Assembly (NCBI RefSeq): GCF_003285005.1
Contig: NZ_QMFA01000003.1
Coordinates: 26,970-90,969 of the forward strand
From: Paenibacillus sp. YN15
GTDB lineage: Bacteria; Bacillota; Bacilli; Paenibacillales; NBRC-103111
Direction: 5' to 3'
Length of the DNA stretch: 64,000 nucleotides
Below, one piece after another: positions 39,058 through 46,460 of the stretch (positions within the stretch are counted from its first letter, which is position 1; each line of letters starts with the position of its first letter). Made by a program: the position numbers and the translations under genes. The notes under the pieces are model-generated. The model was not told the origin of the DNA and did not search any database. It worked only from the letters and a program-made list of their open reading frames with translations.

Positions 39058-41277
39058 ATGAAGATCCGGTGGTTTTACCGATTGTTGTTCACTTTTTTGC
39101 CTGTATTCGTGCTCATTATCTCAGCGATCCTCACTACCTTCTTCATGGTTCTGACGGAGACAGCCGAGAAGGAAGCGGAGCAAGCGGCGGGAGTGCAGGC
39201 TCGGCAAATCAGCGCGGCAGTCGATTCCCTGTTGCTCACCATCGATCAGCATGCCACCTATGAGCTGCTAAGCAACCGGATGTTTCATCAGTTTCTGGAT
39301 GCCAGCGAGCTGGGCAATCATTTCCTCAACTATGAGGTGGCCACAAGACTCAAGGATTTGGTGGTCCTGACAAGCATGCACTCCGCTTATTTGTACCGCC
39401 AGCACGACAAGACGGTGATAACGGACAGCGGTGTACTGGCATTGGACCGTTTTTCGGACAAGGGCTTTGTGGAGGCAGCGGAAGCGGAGGTTTCGTCCGA
39501 CGGATGGACCAACCCCAGAGATTACCCGGATTATACGGGGGCTACTAAAGACCGGGTAATTACGCTGGTTAAGCATGTGCCTGCCGGATTGGGCAATCAG
39601 GGGATGCTGATTGTGAACGTATCCTTGAACAAAATCCAAACCCTGTTCAGGGAGCTGGCCCAGTCCAATATCGTGAATTACAGTTTGTATGATCGCGGTG
39701 GAAAGGGCTTCTTCGGGACGAAGAGCGCGCCTGCAAAGGATAAGGCAAGCCTTTACACCTCGGATATAACCGGTTTTTCGGTGGGGGGAGCCTTCCTGCA
39801 GGAACGTTCTTTCGGCTTGATCACCCGTTTGGCGGATAATTGGCTTTGGATCGTCATTGCCATTGTGGTGCTGGGAGTTTTGCTGTTTGTCTACCTGATC
39901 AGGAAGAGCACCCGGCCTGTTGACGCGATTATCGACCGGATTAAGACCTACGCCTTCAAAAAAAGCCAGCTTCTCGGCACCGGCAAGGATGAGTTTCAAT
40001 TTATCGAATCGGCTCTTGATAAGCTGGTGGAGCAGTCTCAGCAGTATGAGCGGGAGGCGGATGAAGGCTTGCGTTATAAGAAAAAGCAGTTTTTCGTGGA
40101 AGTGATGGAGGGCAGCTTTAAACCGGAGCAGTTGGACTGGAAAATGATGTTTTCCAGTGCGGGCTTGTCCGCCGACTATCAGAAGCTGGCGCTGATCGTA
40201 TTTGAGATTGACCGGTTTTCTGATTTTATCGCCGAATATAACACCAAAGACCAATACCTGCTCAAGTTTGCTTTGGACAATGTGGTTATTGAGTGCGCGC
40301 AAGCCTCCGGATTGCTTGTATGGCCGGAGTGGATCAATTCCAATCAGCTGGCGGTAATCGCCCAGACCAAGCCCGAGCAGATCGAGTCTTCCCAGACGGT
40401 GATTGAAGGCTGGTGCGAGCTGGTCAGGAAATGGGTGGAGCAGTACCTGAAGTTCACCCTTACCATAGGGGTAGGGGAATGTGTGGATGTAATCGAAGAA
40501 TTGCCCCTTTCCTTTGAAAGTGCGGCTACGGCATTGAAGTATAAATCCACACTGGGCACCAATCGCGTTATCGGCTATTGGAATCTGGACCGGGCCGAAT
40601 CGAAGGAGCTATTCGACCAGGTTGCCAAAATACGGGTGATCGCCCAACAATATTGCACAGGAAATGAAGGCTGGGAAGAAGAGCTGCAAGCGGTTTTCGT
40701 CAACTTAAAGGACAATCTTTTCTCCAAAAGCGAAATCCTAAACATCTTCCACTATTTCCAATACTGTCTGCTTTCCCGGATTACGGAAATGTCCGAGGAA
40801 TACAACGAGATTTGGAAAAAGCATATCCAACCGGAGCTTAGCGCTGTTCTGAACCGTTTTGAAACGCTGCAGGAGCTGGAAGAGAGGCTGATGAGAGGGC
40901 TTCGTTCGGGGGCGGAGCAGCTGGAGTCCTTGCGGGCAAAGCGGAATGTTCTGCATACGATGACGGAGGTGCGGGATTTCATCCGGGAGCGGTTATCTGA
41001 CCCGAATTTATCCTTGCAATCGGTTAGCGAGCATTTCGGAATGACGCAATCCACCCTCAGCCGGCTGTTCAAGAATGAATTTGGCGAGAAATTTGTGGAT
41101 TATTTGGCAAGGATGCGGATGGAGCTGGCGAAACGGCTTTTGCAGGAGACGGAGAAATCGGTTCATGAAATTGCGGAAGAGATTGGCTACAACCATGCCT
41201 TCTCCTTTATCCGCGTCTTCAAAAAGCTGGAGGGGGTCACTCCCGGGGATTACCGGAAAAGCGATTCGGCCAAATGA
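39058..41277 (+). CDS. membrane-bound AraC-family transcriptional regulator
   Basis: This 739-residue one-component regulator has an N-terminal helix (about 8-32), an extracellular dCache-like sensor (about 35-260), a second helix (about 263-284), a long cytoplasmic middle region and an AraC DNA-binding domain (about 640-739). The latter includes NLSLQSVSEHFGMTQSTLSR and AEEIGYNHAFSFIRVFKKLE. It has no receiver or kinase, so an outside signal probably acts directly through the membrane. It lies between two targets that carry the three-box operator and is the best candidate to bind it. GGTGGTGCGGG precedes the ATG. Confidence 0.87.
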   Translation: MKIRWFYRLLFTFLPVFVLIISAILTTFFMVLTETAEKEAEQAAGVQARQISAAVDSLLLTIDQHATYELLSNRMFHQFLDASELGNHFLNYEVATRLKDLVVLTSMHSAYLYRQHDKTVITDSGVLALDRFSDKGFVEAAEAEVSSDGWTNPRDYPDYTGATKDRVITLVKHVPAGLGNQGMLIVNVSLNKIQTLFRELAQSNIVNYSLYDRGGKGFFGTKSAPAKDKASLYTSDITGFSVGGAFLQERSFGLITRLADNWLWIVIAIVVLGVLLFVYLIRKSTRPVDAIIDRIKTYAFKKSQLLGTGKDEFQFIESALDKLVEQSQQYEREADEGLRYKKKQFFVEVMEGSFKPEQLDWKMMFSSAGLSADYQKLALIVFEIDRFSDFIAEYNTKDQYLLKFALDNVVIECAQASGLLVWPEWINSNQLAVIAQTKPEQIESSQTVIEGWCELVRKWVEQYLKFTLTIGVGECVDVIEELPLSFESAATALKYKSTLGTNRVIGYWNLDRAESKELFDQVAKIRVIAQQYCTGNEGWEEELQAVFVNLKDNLFSKSEILNIFHYFQYCLLSRITEMSEEYNEIWKKHIQPELSAVLNRFETLQELEERLMRGLRSGAEQLESLRAKRNVLHTMTEVRDFIRERLSDPNLSLQSVSEHFGMTQSTLSRLFKNEFGEKFVDYLARMRMELAKRLLQETEKSVHEIAEEIGYNHAFSFIRVFKKLEGVTPGDYRKSDSAK

Positions 41278-41279
41278 GG

Positions 41280-41355
41280 CCATGCAGCGGCTTTTGTAAA
41301 ATTGTGCATCTGAAATTAATGTGGATTGACGATAGAAGCGCCCGGGGCGTATATT
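41280..41355 (+). promoter_or_regulatory. promoter with three-box operator, copy C
   Basis: Box 3 and box 2 are well kept: TGTGCATCTGAAATT (41303-41317) and ATGTGGATTGAC (41319-41330) align without gaps to the copy upstream of 29237, with 23 of 27 bases identical across the core. Box 1 is weak (ATGCAGCG near 41282-41289). TTGACG (41326-41331) and TATATT (41350-41355) are 18 nt apart. Confidence 0.6.
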
Positions 41356-41389
41356 CGGTTCATCTTGAGAACCCGAGGTGCATCATGGC

Positions 41390-43285
41390 ATGACAAAAGT
41401 AACCGGCAGATCGAAGCAAATGTTTGAGCAACTGGATGTGGTCAAGCGGTTCGGGGAGTTTCAGAGTCGGGTGACCCGGCAAATGGATGACCATATGATC
41501 CGCAAGGAAAAGGGGCATACCCGGGAAGTATCCGTATTGGAATATTGCCATCCGGGGCCTGAAACATCGCTCTATTATGCCGCAGGAGCCTATCTGGGGG
41601 GAATCGGAGAGGAGGAAGGGCAGCAGAGCCTTCAAGAGCTTGAGAAGCTGCAGGTGCAGGAGGATGATCACCCGCAAAGGGGCGGGTTCCGCTGGTACCG
41701 GGAAGAGACGCAAATCGATGATACGAATGCGGCTTTTTTCACACTGGTGCCTCTTGCTTCTCTGTCCTTGGCTGCACCCCAGGTTATTCCGTCCTCTCAT
41801 AAGACGGTCATTCAGCGGATGTTCCGGCGGGCGCTTCACTGGTTCTCTCATGAATGCGCCAATCCCAAGCTGTTTTATCCCAACAAGATTCTGAGTGACG
41901 GCGCCCTGTTGCTTGCGCTTGCAGTCATTGTCGGGGATGAAGAGGCGGAGAAAGGGGCCAATGCATTCTTCGCGCGATGGGAATCGTACACAACGAGAAG
42001 AGGCTGGGGCTGGGGGGAAAACACCAGCACCGGTTATGTGAAGGTGATTCTGAACGCATTCCAGTTGGCTTTGCGGGCGTGGAACGGCAAGGGGGGCGAG
42101 CTGGAGGCAGCCATCCGGGCCCGGCGAGACGCTCTGCTGGATTATGTCCGTTTTCATGAGGGAAGGGAATTTGTTCCTACCATCCGTTCTTATAATTTCG
42201 CGGGCCAGGTGATCAAACCTTCGACTGCGAATCTGCTGGCGGGTGTAAGATTTTGGGAAAAAGAAACGGTCTCCAATATCGGGAGTTTTGTTCAGGATAT
42301 TCTGCTCTATGAGGAGTTATTTCCGCAGGATGGGCTGGAGATTTCAGACGACCCGAAGAAATTGCTCCCCGCTCATCCCAAGCTTCCCGTTCCCCGCACA
42401 TGGACGGAACGGGTTTTTGACGATACGTTCGCTTATACATGGATTGGCGGCAACTGCAGAATAGGCAGCTTAAACCGGTTTCCGGTTATGCCCGGAAGCT
42501 ATCAATGGCCCTCATGGGGATTGGGATGGCAATCCATGCCGGCCAGCTTCCTGGTTGAGGATGAGCAGGTTTCTTTCCTTCGGTTCGCAGCAAGAGAAGG
42601 GGAGAGATTCCGCTCGCATCCGTCGCAGGATTTCCATCATGCCTATCTCAATCCCGCTCTCTTCCGGGAGGAATGCTTGCCCGGAGTGGAAACCTTGTGC
42701 ACCCAGAAGGAACGGATATTGATCGTTCAACGGAATATCAAGCATCTAGCCAATTGCGCATCGGAGATTGCGGATGAGTGGCTTATCCAGCGGTTTGGCG
42801 GAAAGGTGCATAAGCTGCACGGGAAGAACCGTATTCATCGCACCTCCACGGTCAATGTGACCCATTCTGTTCCGCGGAATGTTGAGAACAGCGGCAACCA
42901 GTGGATCGTGCTGGAGTATGACCACTGTTATGTGGGGATATTGGCGCTGGGATATTGGGGCTATGGGGCCGACGAAGCGCAAGCCGGGGAACCGGAAATC
43001 GAGATGGCGGATGGAGCTTTGCGGCTGCGCCGGATACTCTATCGCGGAGACGAGTGCTGTCTTCGCCAGCACAGGCTGGATAACGCCTGGATGGTTATTA
43101 TGTTCGATGAGAAATGCAGTCTCGATGATCTGCAAAAGCAGCTGCTCCAGTATGAAGTCACTGACCGGCGGCTTCCCGATTATGAAGTTCCGAGGGACGA
43201 TTTATTCATGATTCGGGAAATTACCGTGAAGGCTCCTGACGGCAGCATCCTGACCCATCGGGCAGATCCGTATGTTGAAAGGTAG
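41390..43285 (+). CDS. uncharacterised cytoplasmic protein of a carbohydrate locus
   Basis: A 631-residue protein without signal peptide or membrane segments. The N-terminal half (about 30-330) is rich in amphipathic helices and looks like an alpha/alpha toroid (HPGPETSLYYAAGAYLGG, TTRRGWGWGENTSTGYVKVI). The C-terminal half (about 350-631) is beta-rich with many tryptophans. That combination recalls heparinase II/III-like or glycosidase folds, but I find no clear catalytic signature and do not name a reaction. ATG 41390 is chosen because GAGGTG ends 9 nt upstream. It is controlled by the third copy of the three-box operator, so it probably acts on an imported product of the same pathway. The ribulokinase remnant follows 9 nt later. 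Confidence 0.65.
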   Translation: MTKVTGRSKQMFEQLDVVKRFGEFQSRVTRQMDDHMIRKEKGHTREVSVLEYCHPGPETSLYYAAGAYLGGIGEEEGQQSLQELEKLQVQEDDHPQRGGFRWYREETQIDDTNAAFFTLVPLASLSLAAPQVIPSSHKTVIQRMFRRALHWFSHECANPKLFYPNKILSDGALLLALAVIVGDEEAEKGANAFFARWESYTTRRGWGWGENTSTGYVKVILNAFQLALRAWNGKGGELEAAIRARRDALLDYVRFHEGREFVPTIRSYNFAGQVIKPSTANLLAGVRFWEKETVSNIGSFVQDILLYEELFPQDGLEISDDPKKLLPAHPKLPVPRTWTERVFDDTFAYTWIGGNCRIGSLNRFPVMPGSYQWPSWGLGWQSMPASFLVEDEQVSFLRFAAREGERFRSHPSQDFHHAYLNPALFREECLPGVETLCTQKERILIVQRNIKHLANCASEIADEWLIQRFGGKVHKLHGKNRIHRTSTVNVTHSVPRNVENSGNQWIVLEYDHCYVGILALGYWGYGADEAQAGEPEIEMADGALRLRRILYRGDECCLRQHRLDNAWMVIMFDEKCSLDDLQKQLLQYEVTDRRLPDYEVPRDDLFMIREITVKAPDGSILTHRADPYVER

Positions 43286-43294
43286 GCTTTTGAG

Positions 43295-44129
43295 ATGAAC
43301 GACAGAAAGTATACCATCGGCGTGGATTACGGCACAGAGAGCGGCCGCGCGATTTTGGTGGATGTCCGCACAGGCGAGGAGCTGGCAGTCCATGTGACGC
43401 CGTATCCTCATGGAGTGATTGATGAGGCGCTGCCAGGTTCGAAGGTTCTGATTCCACATGATTGGGCTTTGCAGCATCCTGGGGATTATCTTGCGAAGCC
43501 GGAGGAAGTGATCGGCATTGGGGCGGATTTACCGCCTGCACGCTGCTTCCGGTGAATCATGCGGGTGTTCCGTTATGCCTCATTGACGAATACCGTGAAA
43601 ATCCTCATAGCTGGGTCAAGCTGTGGAAGCATCACGCTGCGGAGCCGCAGGCCAAACGCTTGAATGTGCTGGCCGCTCGCCGGGGGGAGCGGTTTCTCTC
43701 ACGCTACGGCGGAAGCATCTCCCCGGAGTGGCTGCTGCCCAAGCTGCTGGAGACAGCTGAGCTGGCGCCTTCTGTGTTTGAAGCTGCGGACATCTTCATA
43801 GAGGCAGCGGATTGGGTTGTCTGGCAGCTGTGCGGTGAACTAACCCGCAACAGCTGCTGTGCCGGCTACAAAGGGATGTGGCACAAAACGGAAGGGTACC
43901 CTTCGGATGATTTCCTGAAGGAGCTGCATCCCAAGAGGCCATTCAAGCAATGGGGCAAGTCCAGGAGCGAAGTTATCTCCCCAATCCGGCAACGAAGGAA
44001 ACCTATGATAGGTTGTATCACCATTTTCATGCTATACAGTCTGTATTTGGCAGGAGTGATGGGGCACTATTTGGAGTCATGAGTGATCTGAAACAGATTG
44101 GAATAGAGGCTGTTGAAGGTCTTGGATGA
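43295..44129 (+). pseudogene. araB: decayed ribulokinase-like gene
   Basis: [20 protein letters not shown] is the N-terminus of FGGY-family ribulokinase. After [15 protein letters not shown] the frame shifts and continues as [20 protein letters not shown] to KELHPK. Some 25 bases later a third frame supplies [20 protein letters not shown] and [20 protein letters not shown], the C-terminal end of the enzyme, finishing at TGA 44127-44129. About half of the usual 550 or so residues are missing from two internal deletions. The product would be non-functional. It stands 9 nt after the 41390 gene, suggesting they once formed one operon for a pentose-containing substrate. Confidence 0.85.
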
Positions 44130-44278
44130 GGGTAATTTGAAATAACGCCTTCATTGGAGATGCTATGAGCCAGCGAGGCCATTCGCATTCTCAAATTGTG
44201 AACGATATATAAAGTGTATCCAGATTCCGCCACCAAGCAGTTGAATGATCTGAGCTTTGGAAACTAATCAGAGTGAGG

Positions 44279-44326
44279 AAGAGGCTGTCCCAAAAGTCAT
44301 GAAAAATGACTGAGGGACAGCCTCTT
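44279..44326. terminator. long perfect hairpin, possible repeated element
   Basis: AAGAGGCTGTCCC (44279-44291) pairs perfectly with GGGACAGCCTCTT (44314-44326), with an inner AGTCAT/ATGACT stem. It lies between the ribulokinase remnant and the convergent GTPase gene and could terminate both. From memory, GGCTGTCCCAAAAG sequences occur at ends of some transposons and in repeated terminators of Paenibacillus. The stretch 44130-44278 shows only fragments of frames (YKVYPDSATKQLNDLSFGN before TAA at about 44265). Confidence 0.55.
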
Positions 44327-44352
44327 ATTTTGAAAACAAAACAGATGGATTC

Positions 44353-45103
44353 TTAAGAAAACAGCGCCTCCCAGGAATTGCGGATGGAGCGCTCATCCAG
44401 GTCAATTCCGATAAGGACCAGGTAAGAAGCTCCCGAATAATCGGTTTTATCCCAGCTGCCGCGTTTGCCCGCAAATGGTACGGCGCTCCACATCGTGAAG
44501 CAAGAGATCGGTATCCATGGAAGAGAAGGAAGTTATAATGGGAATGGCCTTGTTATTGCGCTCGCGGATTACCTTCAGAAGCTTGTCGGTTGTATGCCTG
44601 TCGGTCAAATCCATTTTGTTAAGCAAAATAACATCTGCCGTTTCCATCTGGCGTCTTAAGGTATGCACCAATAACTTGTCCGCAGAAAAAATACTGTTAT
44701 ATTCCAGAGTCAGCTCGGAATCCAATACCGTTACGATGCGCTTTAGCGCCACGTGATGGCGAAGCCGCGGTTCAGTGAGACTTTCGGCGATTTCCTCCGG
44801 ATTGGCAACCCCGGTCAGTTCGATAAAGATAACATCAGGCTGCGTTTGCAGGAGCTGAAGCAGACACTGGGCAATTTCGCCTTTTTTGTCACAACAGATA
44901 CAGCCGTCCACCATCTTTTCCAGGGCCAGGCCGGAGCTTCCGGCTTGAATAAGGCTGCCGTCCACATCCGCCCTGCCCAGCTCGTTCATAAGCACGGCGG
45001 CGCGCAGTTCTTTCGTTTGAGCGTCTTTCAAAAGTTTCAGGAGGAGAGTCGTTTTGCCGCTGCCCAAAAATCCGCTAATGATAATAACAGGTACTTGCTG
45101 CAA
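44353..45103 (-). pseudogene. COG0523 GTPase gene with internal deletion and frameshift
   Basis: Translation should start at TTG 45103, with GAAAGGAG 8 nt upstream, giving MQQVPVIIISGFLGSGKTTL. Walker A (G11-T18), the CxCC metal motif in GCICCDKKGEI and NKMDLTD are intact, so the GTPase domain (about 1-200) is complete. Near 44475 the frame runs into a stop after ICGQTRQLG. In the next frame the end of the C-terminal domain continues (GSWDKTDYSGASYLVLIGID to EALFS, TAA at 44353-44355). Most of the C-terminal domain, usually about 80-100 residues, is missing. The GTPase half might still be made as a 218-residue protein. It is divergent from an AAA+ ATPase gene and next to a Zur box. Confidence 0.75.
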
Positions 45104-45167
45104 GATGAAGACTCCTTTCAGTTGGCTTTCATTGATACACATGGTGCGAACGTAGCTTCATCTCATA

Positions 45168-45220
45168 TTGACAAGGCTATGGCATATGTGTATGATACAT
45201 TATATTCGTAAAAATTACAA
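45168..45220 (+). promoter_or_regulatory. strong sigma-A promoter overlaid by a Zur box
   Basis: TTGACA (45168-45173) and TATGAT (45191-45196) with a 17-nt spacer point to the AAA+ ATPase gene. TCGTAAAAATTACAA (45206-45220) matches the Zur consensus TCGTAATNATTACGA at all but two defined positions. It lies over the expected start of transcription, a classic repressor position. A minus-strand TATAAT (45205-45200) abuts the box, so the divergent GTPase gene may be controlled too. Confidence 0.75.
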
Positions 45221-45266
45221 TTTAGTACCGGATTAAAGGGATTGTTTTGTAAGGAGAGAGACCATC

Positions 45267-46091
45267 ATGAAGAACAAGAATTACCCCAACAACCGGCTTC
45301 CCCGCGCTAAGGGAATCGATATGGCTACGGTTTATATGCCGAAGGAATGTGCAAGGAAGGTAAAACGGATTGTATTCCATCCGGAAAACCGCCGAATTAT
45401 TGAGGAGTTTATTGCCATATTGGGCATGAAGGACCGGTTTGGGGAGTATGATGTGCCCATTCCCAACAAAATCGTGATGTTCGGCCCTCCGGGAACAGGC
45501 AAGACGTTGACTGCGTATTATTTGGCCCATATGCTGGAGCTGCCCTTGATTCTGGTCCGTCTGGATGCGGTAATCCATAGTCATTTGGGGGAAACGGCAA
45601 GCAACGTGCGCAAAATATTTGAATATGCCAAGGCCTCGCCTTGTGTTCTGTTTCTGGATGAATTTGATGCCATTGCCCGGACAAGGAATAACAACGATGA
45701 AATTAAAGAAATGGCCAGGGTGGTCAATACATTGCTGCAATGTCTGGATGAATTTGAGGGCGACAGTATTTTTGTTGCCGCCACCAACCTGGATGAGGAG
45801 CTGGATCATGCCGTCTGGCGTAGATTCGATACCAAAATGACGTATCACATGCCGGATGAAGCATGCCGGAATGAATTTATCCGCTTGCTGCTGGAAGGTA
45901 TGGATCAGGAGGAGGGGCTTCAGGATAAAGCGGCAGCATTGCTCAGAGGGTGCAGCTTTGCCGATATGGAGCAGATTCTTCTTAAAGCCAAACGCAAAGC
46001 CATTATTCAAGACGAAAGGCTAAACTTCGGGAACATACAAGATGCCTATGAGGAATATAAGCCGAAAATCTTGATGAACAGCGCCGATTGA
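45267..46091 (+). CDS. AAA+ ATPase under probable Zur control
   Basis: A 274-residue single-domain AAA+ ATPase. Walker A is GPPGTGKT (73-80), Walker B VLFLDE (D131, E132), sensor 1 is in VAATN (N174) and an arginine finger candidate is WRRFD (185-186). Pore-loop and substrate domains of known families are not evident; residues 1-60 are a short, basic N-terminal extension. Such proteins usually remodel partner proteins as a ring. Its promoter carries a Zur box, it is divergent from a COG0523 metallochaperone gene, and an rpmG stub follows. This suggests a role in zinc limitation, for example remodelling a zinc protein or working with the GTPase, but that is inference. GTAAGGAGAG precedes the ATG. 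Confidence 0.82.
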   Translation: MKNKNYPNNRLPRAKGIDMATVYMPKECARKVKRIVFHPENRRIIEEFIAILGMKDRFGEYDVPIPNKIVMFGPPGTGKTLTAYYLAHMLELPLILVRLDAVIHSHLGETASNVRKIFEYAKASPCVLFLDEFDAIARTRNNNDEIKEMARVVNTLLQCLDEFEGDSIFVAATNLDEELDHAVWRRFDTKMTYHMPDEACRNEFIRLLLEGMDQEEGLQDKAAALLRGCSFADMEQILLKAKRKAIIQDERLNFGNIQDAYEEYKPKILMNSAD

Positions 46092-46120
46092 AGCGATCCA
46101 ATCCATGGAGGAATACGCCA

Positions 46121-46147
46121 ATGAGAGTAATTGTTACATATGTCTAA
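46121..46147 (+). pseudogene. rpmG: stub of a second rpmG gene
   Basis: ATGGAGGAATACGCCA followed by ATG-AGAGTAATTGTTACA closely matches the 5' end of the intact rpmG at 21252 (ATGGAGGAATATACGA then ATG-AGAGTAGTTGTTACC), including the ribosome-binding site. Here the frame reads MRVIVTYV and stops. It is the truncated start of a second L33 gene placed after the Zur-box-controlled AAA+ gene. Confidence 0.75.
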
Positions 46148-46163
46148 GGACAAGCAGAATTTG

Positions 46164-46349
46164 GCTAACGAATCTCTCTCACGCTATTTCGCCAAAACGG
46201 GCATGATAAAAAATCTAACGAATCTATATCGCGCTATTCGCCTGTTTGAACGCATTTCGGCGCAAATTCGGACCAATAGCGATCCTACGATTCGTTAGAT
46301 TTCAAACAGGCTCACCTATAGGCAAATAGCTATGCATAGATTCGTTAGC
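46164..46349. repeat. nested inverted-repeat element
   Basis: The outer arms GCTAACGAATCT (46164-46175) and AGATTCGTTAGC (46338-46349) are perfect. Inner arms AAATCTAACGAATC (46211-46224) and GATTCGTTAGATTT (46289-46302) are also perfect, and CCTGTTTGAA (46241-46250) pairs with TTCAAACAGG (46301-46310). CTAACGAATC thus occurs four times in 190 bp. There is no ORF. It looks like a MITE or REP-type intergenic element. It begins 17 nt after the rpmG stub. Confidence 0.65.
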
Positions 46350-46460
46350 GTTTCTCCCATTTGACTTTTCCCCCTCCACAAATGAGCATTGCCGGCTTTC
46401 GTTCGTTCTCCCCGCCGCGCCATCTTCCTTTGCATCCTCATAAGCCACCGAGTTGCCTGA

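Noticed and set aside
44279-44326. An insertion-sequence end marked by the GGCTGTCCC hairpin
   Set aside because: No transposase frame, matching second end or target duplication could be found nearby, so it is kept only as a terminator-like hairpin.
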